Source of the DNA: Gracilaria gracilis
Taxonomy: Eukaryota > Rhodophyta > Florideophyceae > Gracilariales > Gracilariaceae
Length of the DNA stretch: 64,000 nt
NCBI GenBank assembly: GCA_030374805.1
Contig: JARGSG010000098.1
Span: 1-64,000, forward strand
Direction of reading: 5' to 3'
The translations under genes and the position numbers were made by a program. The notes under the pieces were generated by a model, which saw only the letters and a program-made list of their open reading frames with translations, was not told the origin of the DNA and made no database searches. Shown one piece after another: positions 31,560-44,222 of the stretch. Within the stretch, counting starts at the first letter, position 1, and every line of letters starts with the position of its first letter.

Positions 31560-32190
31560 ACAACGCTTCAAATCGAGGGAGCTGGAGAAGCAAAAATCAT
31601 AGCGCCGGCGTCTGCAACCCAGCAGCAGCAGGGATGGAGCGACGGAAAAAGCCTCGACAGAGTAATAGAGTTAATACTAGTAGTGGGCTCCAATGTTAGA
31701 CAGCGACAACGCTGCAAGGCAACAAAGCCGGCAAAGCAAGAAACGTAGTTGTAGCGACGTCTGACGGCGCCAGCGCAAGTGAAACAGGAGCAGTAGCAAC
31801 GGCTCCAGCGAGGCGCAGCGTGTGCAGGAGCTCCAGCACCAGCAAAGTGCAGACTGTGCAGTAGCGACGGCGCCGGCGAGGCATGAGCAGTAGCAAAGGC
31901 GCTGTTGAAGCAAAAGAACAAGCTATGGCGCGGGTGAAGCGCAGACTGTGCATTAGAGACGGCGCTGGCAAATCTTGAGCAGTAGCGAAGGTGCCGGTGA
32001 AGCAGGAGAGGAAGAGACGGAAACAGTGAAGCGCAGATTGTGCAGTAGCGACCGCGCTTGCAAAGCATGAGCAGTATAGAAGGCATTGTTGACGAAGGAG
32101 CAGAAGCGACGGCACCGTCGAAGCGTAGACGCTGCAGTAGCGACGGCGCCAGCCAAGCACAAGCAGTACTGGTGAAAATTGTTATTAATG
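31560..32190. repeat. GC-rich degenerate tandem repeats, left part
   Basis: Imperfect repeats of about 70-80 bp built on phrases like GCAGTAGCGACGGCGCC, AAGCGCAGACTGTGCAG and AGCATGAGCAGTAGCG. They make long Leu/Ala/Ser/Cys-rich frames open on the minus strand, which look like repeat translation and not genes. The same phrases resume at 34,190, so the pogo-like element split one repeat block. Confidence 0.7.
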
Positions 32191-32228
32191 TCCGTTCAAA
32201 TGCAGTGTAGACACCCTATTTAGTGTCG

Positions 32229-34090
32229 CCCACACTAATATATGTGCGGCTGCTGACTAGTCTCCCAAAAATAGTGTGGGTAAGACACTAGTTATGCGCC
32301 TTTTTAAAATCGTCTAAACGCCATGTTCATGGGTCACATCGTAAGGCAGTGTTATCACAGCTCAAGCTCAGCAGGTTCCCTTCTTCTCGCGCAGAGAACA
32401 AAAATGTCTTTCATTGCGACTCCCACTTTCAGCCCGTTTGCGCGCACGGACTCACAGCCAATTGCACCCCGATCGGCTTCTACAGACATACAGATGTTGA
32501 TTCCACACAACCCAATGCTCCAGGGAATGTAGATGGGAACCCTCAAACTGCCTCGGAGACGAAGAGAAGAGCCCAAAACGTCCTAACTAACACAAAAAAG
32601 CATCCATTGCCACATGGATGATGCAAAACACCACAGATTACGGGGTTAATTATGTCAGTCCACGAGCAGTTACACAGTGCCCTCAAATGTTTAGAGTCCA
32701 TGTCAAACCCAACCTTCAACGCGCAAGTTAGTAATGAAAGCAAAGACAGACACTCGTTTCATGCCATAACAGAACTTCAAAAATAAACCGTTACTCGTTC
32801 GTGAAGCACAAAGGGCACGGTCTGTAAAAAGACTACTGCAAGACGTCCGGAAGAAGGGGTCGTAGAATTAAGCCGTGTGTGAAGGGGTTACAAGAAGATC
32901 TTCTGCGAGAGTTCAATTTAATGATAAAAACAGCAGTGAAAATCAACTCTCTACTACTCCGACGCCTTGCACTTATGGTAATTGCAAACAAAGCAGATGG
33001 TTTTTATTATAACACAATGATCGATCCCAGAAGTGAGGTTATGATCAAACATCGCATCATGCCGCGGTGGATTCAGGCGTGCGGAAAACCTATGATATCT
33101 CCGGCAAAACCAGAACAGATTAAAAAGGAAGTGGCTTACAATCTTGGCTAGCTTGATCATGAATTGTGCGCTAATAACTTTTGCTAAGAAGACGTATTCG
33201 ATGCAAATGAGACAAAATTCTGCATCAACATGGACAGTCACAAAACATTGGCGTTTTTTGGTGGCGCATGCGTTCGTTACGCTGAAGCCGCCTCCGGAAA
33301 TGACGGCATGAAGATGATGTTTGTAATTGCTAGTGGGACAAAAGAACGACTGGAGATTCCAATGATGATATTTAATAACGCTGAGAAGAACTATTCGATT
33401 CGCAGTCTTGCCGACGACGTACCAGAGGTTACTTACCAGACAGAACCCAAGGCTTGAATGGATAAGTGAGGGTTCTTGCAATGGGTTGAGGAGAGAAGAG
33501 TTCTATCTCTTTCACCAAACGGTCGAAAGTGGGTTCTGCACATTGATAATGTGAACAGTCATGATATCACTGACCAGGTGAAGGAAGCCTTGGCGGAATC
33601 TAACATGGAAATTCGATTCTTTCCCTCTAATGCCACTTATTTGTTTCAAACTGCCGATAGTTTTGTTATCCAAAAGTTCAAAACGTACTGGGGTGATCAG
33701 TGGGACGAGTTCAAGCTAGATGTGGTAGACAATGGTATCTGGTCGGAGGCCGTCAACACCTCTGGTAAGCTGACGAACCCGAGAAAGCATCATTTTCTGT
33801 AGCTGACTGCAAAGTCTGTAACAGATATGAGAGCGCAGCGACAGAAGAACGGAGTAAGCTACGCGAGAAAATCCATAATAGGGTGCAGCATGAGCCTGAA
33901 CCTCAACGGGAAGTGGGAGGAACGGCAGTTGATTACCGAGCTGCAAGTTATTATCAACAAGTATCGATATAATTTCGAAGTCGAAGCCGTTGGAGGGACT
34001 GCCTATCCCCAGCTTAGAACCCACACTATTTAGGTGCCTTGTAAATAGTGTGGCCCACACTAATTAATCCGCACCATAATTAGTGTGGCT
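32229..34090 (+). mobile_element. Pogo/Tc1-mariner-type DNA transposon, inactive
   Basis: A DDE transposase remnant is flanked by inverted sequences. The left edge CCACACTAATATATGTGCGG (from about 32,230) matches the reverse complement of the right edge near 34,067-34,090 (CCACACTAATTATGGTGCGG). Inside, AAATAGTGTGGGT at about 32,269 is mirrored by ACCCACACTATTT at 34,019. Several TAGTGTGG/CCACACTA copies form nested palindromes. The edges are approximate and I cannot fix the expected TA duplication. Confidence 0.7.
32879..33802 (+). pseudogene. Pogo-like transposase remnant (DDE_1 type)
   Basis: The N-terminal part, 32,879-33,151, has helix-turn-helix-like sequence (SEVMIKHRIMPRWIQACG) and ends with a TAG after EVAYNLG. 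A TAA follows shortly. The core resumes (DANETKFCINMDSHKTLAFFG), carrying the first catalytic Asp (NMD); 33,230-33,457 ends in a stop after TEPKA. Then 33,476-33,802 holds WVLHIDNVNSHD with the second Asp and SNATYLFQTADSFVIQKFK with the third acidic position, the classic pogo/Tigger/CENP-B block. At least three stops break it, so it cannot make an active enzyme. Similar DDE endonucleases are common in oomycete and other protist genomes (from memory). Confidence 0.75.
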
Positions 34091-34189
34091 TCCAACATAG
34101 TGTGAGCCACACTGATTTGTGTGAGATGGTCGAAAAGAAATACTTCAGAATTAGTGTGGTTCACAATAATAACATTGTTCAACTGTAGC

Positions 34190-34860
34190 GAAGAAACTGA
34201 TGAAGCAGGAGCAGAAGCAATGGCGCCAGAGAAGCGCAGCGTGAGCAATAGGGACGGTCTCGGGAAAATAGGAGAAGTAACAAACTCGTGATTAAAGCAA
34301 GAGCAGTGAAGACGTCATCCGCGAGGCCGGAGTAGTAGAAGGAAGTACGCAGGACGCCATCGACGGCGGGCCTACTAGACGGCCAGGGCCATATCCATGC
34401 TAAGGCAGAAAAGACACTGGAAGGCGATAGGTGCCAATTCCACCAAAGTAGAAAATGTAGCAGCGGCGGCGGACTCGAATTCCCCGGCGAAGCAAAGCAG
34501 GAGCAGCATCATCTACGGATAAGATCAAAGTAAAAGCGACGAAAATGCAATACGGCGACAACAGTGGCACCAGCGACAATGCTAAACGGCGAAGGAGCCA
34601 GCAGGACAAGAGATAAAGCAGCGGAGAGTCGGGAAGCTGTCGGACAGCGTAGACGCTGGACCACGAATGGCGCCGACGCGGGTGAGGCAGGAAATGCTGC
34701 AGCGGCGGTGGACCAAAATGTCAGGAGGGGCAGGAGATTGGTGGAAAGCAGGAGGCGGAGCAGTGACGGGGGGCGGAATCGCGATAGGAGGCTGGAGATT
34801 GGACGGCGGTACAAAGGGAGGCAGGAGATAAAGTGGAAGCGGCGAGTACATTAAATTTAC
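34190..34860. repeat. GC-rich degenerate repeats, right part
   Basis: Continuation of the 31,560-32,190 repeat block after the pogo-like insertion: AAGCAGGAGCAGAAGCAATGGCGCC and related phrases, grading into GGAGCAG/GGCGGA-rich sequence up to the copia element. No credible gene. Confidence 0.55.
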
Positions 34861-34879
34861 TTCCACTCCTTCAGTCCAC

Positions 34880-35585
34880 CACGTGTTGTGCTTCTGTGGT
34901 TGTGGTGGTGGCAGCTGTAGGGCGCGAGTCGGGTCGAAGGAGGTAGAGCGAAATTTGCGCATAATTGACCGCCGGTGGGCAGAGCGCCGCGCTGCACGGT
35001 CGCGCTATTTACGTTTTCAGTACAAGCCCTCAACGCCTTGCTGTGCGCCGGGTACTGCACTGCGCAGAAATGACGTGTGTGGTGCTCTCGCCTTGCAATA
35101 GAACGACCGGAATCAACAACGTCCCTCAAGGCAAAGCAACGACTCTTCCTTTACCACTCATAGCATCTAGTTACTGAGCCCAATTCATAATTAAAACCTT
35201 ATATAAACAACCGAAGACCAAAGTCTGTGGACACGATTTCTCTCCAAATCTCTCTCTTCTCCCGCACTATCTTCCACATTCTAGAGGCGTTGTGCAACAC
35301 TCAAAACATAATGTAAGTATTTTCATTTACAACATTCAATACACATACACAGCTCCATCAGCTGCAAGCTGGGAGGTCATTACTTGCTCACACCAGAAAA
35401 CTCCGGACCCAATTATCATGTAAAGACCCGATGGGACAAAAACACACGTACCTCTTTGAGGAAATAGAGAAGGATTGTGAACCGCAAAAACTCATAATCA
35501 ATGATTGACACACTTAACAATCGTACAAACAAAAGAAACAAAACAGAACAAGAATATTAGTTAGTGATGTCAGTAGATCCCAACA
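34880..35585 (-). repeat. Probable copia 3' LTR
   Basis: The inner edge TGTTGGGATC on the minus strand, ending at 35,585 after AAAAAGAAT, is typical of copia LTR starts. About 230 bp of it (34,915-35,145) aligns with 41,110-41,335, for example GACCGCCGGTGGGCAGAGCG against GACAGCCGGCGGGCAGTGCG. The outer edge is uncertain. A TATATAAA-like site near 35,201 is on the plus strand, opposite to the element. Confidence 0.5.
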
Positions 35586-38500
35586 ATTCTTTTTAGAACG
35601 AGTCAATATGCATCACGCTAACCATCCTCCTCACTTTTAGGAGGGGCGCATACTTTTTCAATATGTCAGCGATCTGTGGACTTCTTTGGAAGTGTTGCAG
35701 ATTAACAGTTTGACCTCTCACCAGATCCCGCACATGATGCGTCTTCAAATCGATGTGCTTACTTCGACCAGATATTTCTGGATTCGTGGTCGACGACATA
35801 GAATCCGAGTTATTATTCATGATCTCTGTGGCCGCAAACCGTAGATCCTCGCTCCAAGTCTGGATGTGTACGAATTCCAAATACATATTCTTTACACCAC
35901 GAAAGGACTTTCTCGCAAGTAGAAAGAGCATTTATTCTGCCTCCGCCGAAGAGAGTGCAATTACAGTTTGCCGTTTCGATTTACACATAATAGAGGCGTC
36001 GTTGAAGACGATAACATACTCTGTTGTAGACTTTCGAGTCTCAATGCATCCCCCGCAGTCGGCGTCAGCATACGCACAGAGTGAGGCGGGAGAAATGGTA
36101 CAGTTGGCTGGGTAATGAAGTCCATGAACCCTGGTGCCAGCCAAATACCTAAATTATCGTTTGAGCAGTGAAAAATGCCGTTCAAATGGATTATGTAAAT
36201 GATTTTAAGGCATTGAAATGGGATAAGAAAGATCAGGACGGATAGATGCAGAAATGTAATGTAATGCACAAATCCCAGACCTGTACTTCGCATACTCATC
36301 TTCCAAAAGAAGGACGTTTTCTTTACTAGATGGTAGTACATTGGCCGCTGTATGGAAAGGCGGTCCAACTACGTTGCACTGTTGCAATACAAACTTCTTG
36401 AGAAGTTGTAGTGCATATCCATATTGGTTTACCTTTATGCCGGAAGGAGATGGCTTAGTATTCCAACCGATGAATGAAATCAGCTCTCTATTTAGCTTCA
36501 CCTCAAATTTTTCAGACAGTTTGTGTTTGAAGTCATTTAGAAGTTTGGCATTGTTTGCAACGAGTGCGCAGTCGTCCATTCTAACAGTAAAGATCAGGAC
36601 GTTATCCCGGTCTCGGAACATGAAGACGCGAGAGTCAAGAGCCGATGTCACTAAGTTCCATGACAGTAGAGCTTCATAAAAGAGGGAACCCCATATAATT
36701 CCAGCTTGCATAGCACCGTAGATGTAGTTAAGCAGTTTGCAGACAAAGCCGGAGTTTTCCACAATACCAGTGAGGTTGGATGGTTGGCCCATGATTATCA
36801 AAACATCCAGATTTCCATATAAGTAGGCGTTCGAGATATCTGCTCCCTCTAGTAAAATGTTTTGTGCAGCGGCAACTGAGAGAAGAATGCATGGCGTTTC
36901 ATGAAAAGATACTGGCGCATAAGAGTTGGACGCATCGAGGTCGATGAAAGGCTTCTGCTTGTCTCCCCGTAGGCAGCAGCGTGCCTTCTTCAAGACCCTT
37001 TACCCGACTCCATCCAACATCTTCTACTTGAAGACTCAAGCGATGAGTTCCCAAGTGCTTCGCCAGATAAGTGCGTTCATCTTGCGGTCGATGGCTTCAC
37101 ACAAATCGGGATCCCCGCACGCGTCCTTGAAACTGCTTGGAACTTTGCGGTCGTACAAAGTTTTCTTGGAGACCCATATATTTGGGAAGTTATGCGCGAT
37201 TGTTGTCATCGTTTTTACCAAGCAGTAATCAAATTCAGGGCCGTTATCGGCTTTTGAGGTACTTTTAGTCTCTTTTGTACCCTGTTTAAGTCCATTACCT
37301 CCAAGAGGGGGGAAATGTTTGGAAGAGGAGAGGAAATGACAGACTGAAACCCAGAATATGGCAAGGGACGACCACGTTCTTCTCCAACACAAACGCGAAA
37401 GCGAGTGTGGTGTGGTTTTGCATGTCCGCAAAGTGAGCGAAGACAAAACTTGGGAAGAACGTCTTTGATTTCACGGTTTTGGAACGATATACGAAGGCAT
37501 AGGCAGGCTGACTAAAGTTCGGAATGTTTGTGAAGTCGATTATAGTAGACGGATCTCACTCAAAAATAGGTATCTGTCCCTGTATGCTTGAGAAAGGAGC
37601 GCTATTTTGGAGCCAGTTGGCGTGGTTCATTGGTTCTGCCCAGAATGAAGTGGACCGTTTGCTCGCGAAGAGAAGCGCAAGTGCTCTTTTCCAGTGCTCT
37701 CGGATAAGCTTCTCCGCGGCGCCATTAAATTCGCAGAGTAGGCAAAAGAGTAGTCCAAGACTAGGCCATGATCGAAGTAAAACTTGTTCAAATCAGTGCA
37801 CTCGTGTTCGCCGCCCCCGTCCAGGCAAATATTCTTCACGCAAAACGAGTGGTTTAATTCTAGCCTCGATCGGAAATGTACCAATCCATGTGCTTCAAAA
37901 CACTAGCACCTGTCTTTTCCATCAATAAAAAAACGTCCGACTTGGACGTGTGGTCATCTAGTATTGCCACGGCGTAGATTGCGTCAGAGAAAAATGGCGA
38001 AATCTTTCCCGACAGGACCATGTGGATAAGATCCAAAGGACTTGACGTTGAAACGAATCGCAAAATAGCAGTAATTGGGTTCCGTTTCTTCTTGCTCCTT
38101 AGGCAAGGAACGCACGTCAGAGAGTCTAAGATGGAACGTTGAAAGTAAGGCACAGAATCGAAAGACTTAGCAAGATTCTGGTATGTACTTGGGTGAAGAT
38201 GACCAGTTCAACCGTGCCATTCAAAGTCCAGCTCTTGTTCGCTGTTACTTGCGTTCACGGCCATCACTTTTTTGTCATTATCAGTGAGGTCGATGACGAA
38301 AAGAACTTGATTTATTTCAGATTCCCACACCATTTCAGAGTTTCATCTAGGATCGATATTGAAACATCCAGTGAATGGCCGAATGGTGGAAGTGAACATC
38401 ACCATGAAACCAACACTGGGAATGCCAACAAAAAGAATGTTCGACTCAAAAGCAGACGCGAGGTAAGCCTCGATGAAAGTACCACGGTTTAAATTTATCC

Positions 38501-41109
38501 AGACATGACCTTTTCTAACGAGACGAGCTTTTCCTGAAACATTCTGAACAGCCTCAATCTCGATTCGTTCGCAACGAATGAACGAGTCCCACGAATGAAA
38601 GATGTGTTGTGTTGCCCCAGAGTCAATATATGCCAAGCCTAACTTTGTTTGAGAAAGAAGAGCAATTTTGCTCTTGAACTTGGCCATATTGCAGTTGAAA
38701 ACAGGCGAAGGGGATGGACCATCAATCCTTTGCACCACATATGAACGAGGGTTGGAGTTCTGGTTTGTGTGACGATTATCATTTCCATTCCTTCTTGGTG
38801 CAAAGCCTGAGTTCCGGTTGAACTGACGTTTTCCGTCTTCGTTTTACCTATATTGTGAACAACGAAGACCACCGTTGTTGCGATTAGATTGTTGTGGTGC
38901 ATTAAAGCTGTGCTGATAATCATTGTTATCAGACCTCTCACGTTTGCGTTTGTAACCATCTCGAGCGTAGTGTCCACAACGGCTGCAATAATAGCAGTTA
39001 TCATCGTAACGGCTCTTGGTATCCGAGAAATTATTGTGCCGATTTTGCTGCTTTCGACCACCCTTTTTTGCCGTGTTGGGTTTTGGCTGAGTAGTGGGAG
39101 TGAACGAAGGAACGAAGTATTTCCGGTTGTTTGGGTTCTTGCAACGAGCCACGTCTGCTTAGACAGCGTTTAAGATGGAGTCGAAGCCCAATGAGGTTAA
39201 GTTCGACATCATGGCTAAGAGAGCGAAGGAGTTGGAGGGACTTCGAATGAGTTTGGGGACTTCGTCCTTCCCCGAAAGTTCTTCATCGATGGCGGGAAGT
39301 TTCCCAACTACTTTCAGGAACTTAGCGACAAGTCTATTCCAGTCTTCGCTGTCATTCTAAACAAAGTGTCCAGGCAGTGACGGATGTTATGCACAGCTTG
39401 CGCAGTAGAGGTCGTATACAAGTGCTGCAGTGCTGCAGTTAATCCTAGAGATCTTTGGTATTTCTATTATCATGGTCAATAAACATTTGAATGAGGGCAA
39501 GCGGAGAGTAACCGACACAGAGCGTGACGGTGCTCTTCGCCTTGACTCACTTCTCAAACCAAGATCTAATCGCCTGGTTTGCGGGGTTGAACACATCGGG
39601 ATATGGGTCAATACCGGGGACAAATGGGTCGCCTCTGGGGAGATACGCCACAAGGCGACGATGCCAGAGGATATAGTCGGTCGGACCTTGAGCTCTGAAA
39701 GACTGCCAAGGAGAACATCATTTCTACCCGACATTGTGGCGTCCGGAGAGTGACGGACAAAAGTGAATGATCAACCTTCTTCTACGAGATAAGAATATCG
39801 CGACCTACGGGGTAGAAACTTTTCTTTTTCTTCTTAAACTTCTTGAACTTCTTCTTCTACAACTTCCCCAGCCCCCTACCGGTGGAAGAAATGTGAACTT
39901 GAGGTGACCCTGACCCAACTTAGGAATCCAGACGATCGATGTAGGGCGGGTGCCTGCAATTAAGCAGCAAGCCCCGCATCACTACGATCCGACCTTTCCA
40001 CGATCTTCCCGCAACAACGTGGCGTTGCGTACTTCACTTCTTCAAAAGATAAGAAACCAATATGCCAATCACGTCGTAGAATAGTAGAGAGCGTTGTCCC
40101 TGTACCACAGAAATGAGCTGTGGCAGAAAGGAAGGAGACCAGTAACAATGGCATCACAGCAAAACGAAAAGAAGGCTTTTGACGAATACTAATGGAACAG
40201 TAACCAGAATTAAAGAACGCATTTTACAGACATTGAAAGAGCGTTTACATAATTTCTTTAGGCGTTGAAGGGCAGATGAAGCACAAAGAAGGAATTGTGG
40301 CTCGCGTTTCACGATTGAACAGAATATCGCGCAAATTGTCACGCGTGATTTCGAGAGGTATAAAGTCCATTCATATTTCGAAGCATCATACGCGTAAGAA
40401 ATTCAGGAATTGCGTAGAAGCAGAAAGATAAGTAAGTAGAAAACCCTTGCGAAAGCGAAAAGTGAGGGCCAAGAATTTGAGGCGATGTCGCCAGAAGACG
40501 GCCTATGCGTGGATCAAACATGTTCACTACCTTGCGAGTTCCCGAAGTGGAGCCTAGTATGCAGACGAGAAACAGCTAGCAATAGCAAAACACGCGCATA
40601 ATCATAGGAAAAACTGAGGGCTTCATAACCGGAAAAGAAAATAAAAATTCATAGTTTGATATTATCCGTAGTCTGTGTAGAACGCGAAAGGAAAAAGAAG
40701 AAAGTCAAGTAAATTTTCTTCATCCAGTTCCTGTGAAACTGGTTTTTTGAGGCATAGAAAAGTTTATAGACCTGGGACCATATCATTAAAACCATCGTAA
40801 CCTGCTGGTTGCGCGTGCAGGCTGTGGCAAAGACCTATCTTTACACGAGCAAGCCCTGCAGTTCGCAACTCGTACCCTTCCATAGTTTAGATCTTAAGTT
40901 GTTCTACTCTAGGCCAACAATTGTGCTACAAAAAGGTGTATTGCCGTCGCGGTGGTGGTGCAAGCACGCGAGAGTAAAGTAAAGACCAGAAGAGGGCGCA
41001 CAAGTAGCTTCGAGAATAGAGCGTCAACGGCGGAAGTGGCGGAGGCGGAGCGCATGCGCTTCAAAGGAGGCCGCCCGGGGCGGCGATGCTCAGGGCGATG
41101 CTACCATGT

Positions 41110-41335
41110 AGCGTGCGAATCGGGAAGATGGAGGTAAAGTGAAGTGCGTGCCTAGTTGACAGCCGGCGGGCAGTGCGTCGTGCCGGACGGTCGCGAGATT
41201 TATTTTGAGTGCAAGATACCGGTGCATTGCTGTGCGCCTGGTGCTGCACTACGAACAAATGACGTGTATTTGGCGCTCTCGTCTTGAAAGAGACCGACCA
41301 GTATCAACAACAACTTGAGCGCAGCGTCCAACGTG
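41110..41335 (-). repeat. Remains of the copia 5' LTR
   Basis: Direct-repeat partner of 34,915-35,145 at the far side of the copia genes. Only the central part can be matched by eye. Neither its true edges nor a primer-binding site could be placed. Confidence 0.45.
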
Positions 41336-41462
41336 TCGGAAAAATTTTCTCCTCCCCCGCACCGTGACAAAGCAAATTGAAAAGGCTTTGCCTGTTACGA
41401 CGCTCTGTATCGTTTTTCATTAATATTCCAGAGAAAAGAAAAACCTCCATAGCAGGGATACG

Positions 41463-41950
41463 ATGAACGCTGCAAACACTCAATCTACGGATTCAACTAG
41501 CACGAAAATCATTGAATCTGCGCATCGAAGTAATACTAGACTTCTCCGAACAACTAATTTCAAGGTACGTTCAAACAGTGCTTTGTGAAAGGAGCTTTTG
41601 TTCATACGCGCAATGCAAATGTTCTAGCAAAAGCCGTTTCTCTGCTTGCCAAGATCCAGAAGGATGTCTACATCAGTTCAAGCTCGTTTGTCTAAAGACT
41701 GCGAGAGATGTCTGCGCTTATGGCGTTTGAAAGTCCACGTACTAACAACACCAATCTTCTTATATAACAGCAGAGACTCAAAGATCATAGATATTAAAGA
41801 TACAGCGACACGCAACGGAATGAAACGCACGGTATCTACTAGCGACGGCCAAAGTGAAGTTCTCCCATCGCCTCGTTGAAAACAAGTCGCGAAAGAAAGT
41901 GCTACCCCGAAAGAAGGCAGGGTTGAGGCTGTGCCGGCCAGGAAAAAAGA
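41463..41950 (+). other. Short open frames, no recognised gene
   Basis: An ATG at 41,463 opens MNAANTQSTDSTSTK and reads to AACTTCAAGGTACGT-like sequence near 41,565, a possible splice donor. The downstream frames (41,512-41,730 and 41,646-41,879) show no domain. This could be the 5' end of a lost gene or copia-derived sequence. Confidence 0.2.
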
Positions 41951-42010
41951 AACATCCACTTTTAGATCTATCGCTGTCAGAATTGCAGCTTGAAAATTTG
42001 CTGGTACGAC

Positions 42011-44222
42011 ATGTTTGATAGTGTCAAGTTCAGATTTTCAAACATGTCATTGTTGTGTCGAATTGACACAACAACGGCGAAGACGAACAACCCAGGCGGG
42101 TTGGTCGTTGAGATATGACGGGAAACGCAGATTTCTTCGGGGGGCCCGAGTCAAGGCAAGTACGACAAGCGGCGCACCAAGATCTTCTACGCGCGTTGCT
42201 CCACAGCCGCAGCGCTGCCTCAGCAAGCTGATTACCCATCACAGAACTTTGTTCTATGTCGGCGCCCAAGTCCTCACACTGGACTTCTTCAACCAAAAAG
42301 TGCTCCACGCATGATTTCGCTTCGCCCAAATTATACGCATCGTTCGGGAAATAGGTGTCAAATGAAAAGCGTCAAGCAGCACCGTTCAGGCTGGAGATAA
42401 CGTCACCAACCCCTGTCCAACAACACCTGATTACCTTCTTTCACAGCCACGACGTGCTGGATGGGGCACCGACTGGCTCAGGCGAAACGCTGTGTTACCT
42501 TCTTTTACTCGTTGAGGCGCTCACACAGCAGCAGGGCGCCAAAAATTGGCAACAGGCCTCCAAGTGAACTACATATGTCTTTTGATTCTTATCCCAGAGT
42601 TGCTTGCGGTTTTGAAATTAAATGCCGTTGAAACAAAGCAAGTTGTTTCAGAGAACAAGCTGATGCAGTCTGGGTGAAGTCCGATCAAGCCATTGTACCG
42701 TCCTCATCTGCACCAACCTCTCCATACCTCTCGTAACTGAAGTATCATCAAAAGAGAATTCTCCGAGCCTGCAACCAGTCCCTATGGCGCAGGCATCCTG
42801 ACCTAGTGCATCCCAAGCCTCTGACCGGCTTCACCTTAAAATTTTCAGTCGCTTTCCGCTCATGGTTCAGCGCACCCACAGTCACCTGCACCACCAAGTA
42901 GTCCTGGTTTGTCGGCTTGGCTAGAAAGAAGACCCCAAAGGGACTTGGATATATGATTCTAACGCATTCCACGACAATTGCATCCGTAACACACGCATTT
43001 CAGAAAAAGACTAGGCTTTTGGTATCAAACTTGAAAACTCTTTTGCTAACCGTTGCTTCTGATTATGGAGTTGCACCGAAATCTGCTGTTTCTATGGATG
43101 TGCTGCAGCATGAAAGTGATATTTTCATGGTAGGAGGCACTGTTGCAGTGGGAAGTGGTACTTTGGATCCGCCAAATATGCAGAGGCCACTGAGAAGGGC
43201 TACTTCTCTGGGCCCTTGACAGCGAAATACGTCGAAGGAGGACAATACAAAGACAGCAAAAACTCTCCGGATTACTCGATAGGTGTTTGAGCATATGTTT
43301 TTTCTGCTTACAACTGATTGTCACCCTTCTGGGTCGTATCGACCCGTATCTTGGGTTGTGCCGCAATGCAGAAAAGGCTTGAGCATGTCTACAATTTCTC
43401 TGGAGGAACTCGTTTAGACCATAATTGACGCAATCAAAAGAATCCCGTTGTTGCGAGATATGGGAGGGTCTACAGATGTGGTTGAAATCCGCGTTATTGA
43501 TCAAAAGAAAATCCTCAGGTCATCCATACGCGCAACAAATTCGAGCGCGACGGAATATCGTCGCGCAAGAGAGATTCGTATTTCAAATTGTTCATACTGT
43601 CACTTATATCTCCTGTGCTCTCTGAGGCAAGTGTCTTTCGTCATTTGTTACGACCAAAGATCGCACTGCAGACCTATTTCAAGAGCTGGTGCTCAACAGC
43701 ATGCACGTGGATGCGATCCACGCGGAGCGCACCACCACAGCCAGGCCATCGGCGATGGCGAGGTTCCGCGCAGGCAAGATCTGACTGCTGATCGCGACGG
43801 ACGTGCTCGCGAGAGGACTGGACTTTTCGGCCGTGCAGACGGTGATCAACTACGACATGCTTTTATCGGGCGCGGCGTATGTGCACCGCATCAAACTTAC
43901 GGGGCGTAATTGCAAGTTGGGACACTCCATCACGTTGTTCACGGAGGAGGATCGCAATGTTGTAGGTGGCGTGGTTCGAGTGGCCAGCGCGAAGGGAGCG
44001 GACGTGAAGAACCGACTGCTGTGACTGGCCAAGCGGGTGTGGTGCGACGAGGTGAAGCGGCTTGAGAAACAGCTGCCGAAGAGATGGCGGATGGGCGGTC
44101 CCATTCGCGTCAGCGTGCAGCACGGCGGCAAAAAAAGCGGCGAGCGGCGCTACGCGATGAGCCGCAAACCTCGGAAGGAAACAGAGAGGTGGGCGTGGAG
44201 GCGAATGACGACGCACCGTTAG
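42011..44222 (+). pseudogene. ROK1/DDX52-type DEAD-box helicase pseudogene
   Basis: In yeast and animals this family is an RNA helicase needed for 18S rRNA maturation. The start (MFDSVKFRF at 42,011), a LDFFNQK-like piece near 42,285 (compare LDFFRNK in yeast Rok1), a Q-motif region SPTPVQQHL near 42,407 and motif I as APTGSGET (Glu for the expected Lys) near 42,465 are visible. A long diverged middle follows. The C-terminal domain resumes near 43,635 (TKDRTADLFQEL, DAIHAERTT), with motif V ATDVLARGLDFSAV near 43,800, motif VI YVHRIKLTGR near 43,880, ITLFTEEDRNVV, and a basic tail to 44,222. Many frameshifts and stops. No introns are obvious, so it may be an old copy of an intron-poor gene. 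Confidence 0.75.
42575..43630 (+). other. Diverged middle of the helicase region, possibly with other sequence
   Basis: This stretch is about 300 bases longer than the helicase middle should need. Around 43,090-43,290 it contains protein-like sequence in shifting frames (IFMVGGTVAVGSG, KGYFSGPLTAKYVEGGQY) that does not look like a DEAD-box helicase. It may be a fragment of another gene inserted here. Family not identified. Confidence 0.3.

Larger units (their letters stand above)
34880..41340 (-). mobile_element. Ty1/copia element, decayed, minus strand
   Basis: Fossil with copia gene order. Read leftward: gag start about 39,734 (MSGRND), a CCHC-like knuckle about 39,000 (CYYCSRCGHYARDGYK), aspartic protease about 38,600 (LAYIDSGATQHIF), integrase about 37,040-38,150, reverse transcriptase about 36,205-36,993 (LEGADISNAYLYG, FTVRMDDCALVA), and RNase H about 35,590-36,150 (SLCAYADADCGGC, SSAEAE). 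Integrase before reverse transcriptase identifies copia. Flanking direct repeats near 34,915-35,145 and 41,110-41,335, roughly 75% alike, are probably LTR remains. The inner edge of the 3' LTR is likely 35,585 (TGTTGGGATC on the minus strand, after an A/G-rich run). It is broken in many places and old. Confidence 0.85.

Noticed and set aside
31568-32162. Long minus-strand Leu/Ser/Cys-rich frames
   Set aside because: They are translations of the GC-rich degenerate repeat, open in several frames at once.
35195-35320. Host promoter with TATATAAA and a CT-rich leader on the plus strand
   Set aside because: It lies within the probable copia LTR and no plus-strand gene follows.
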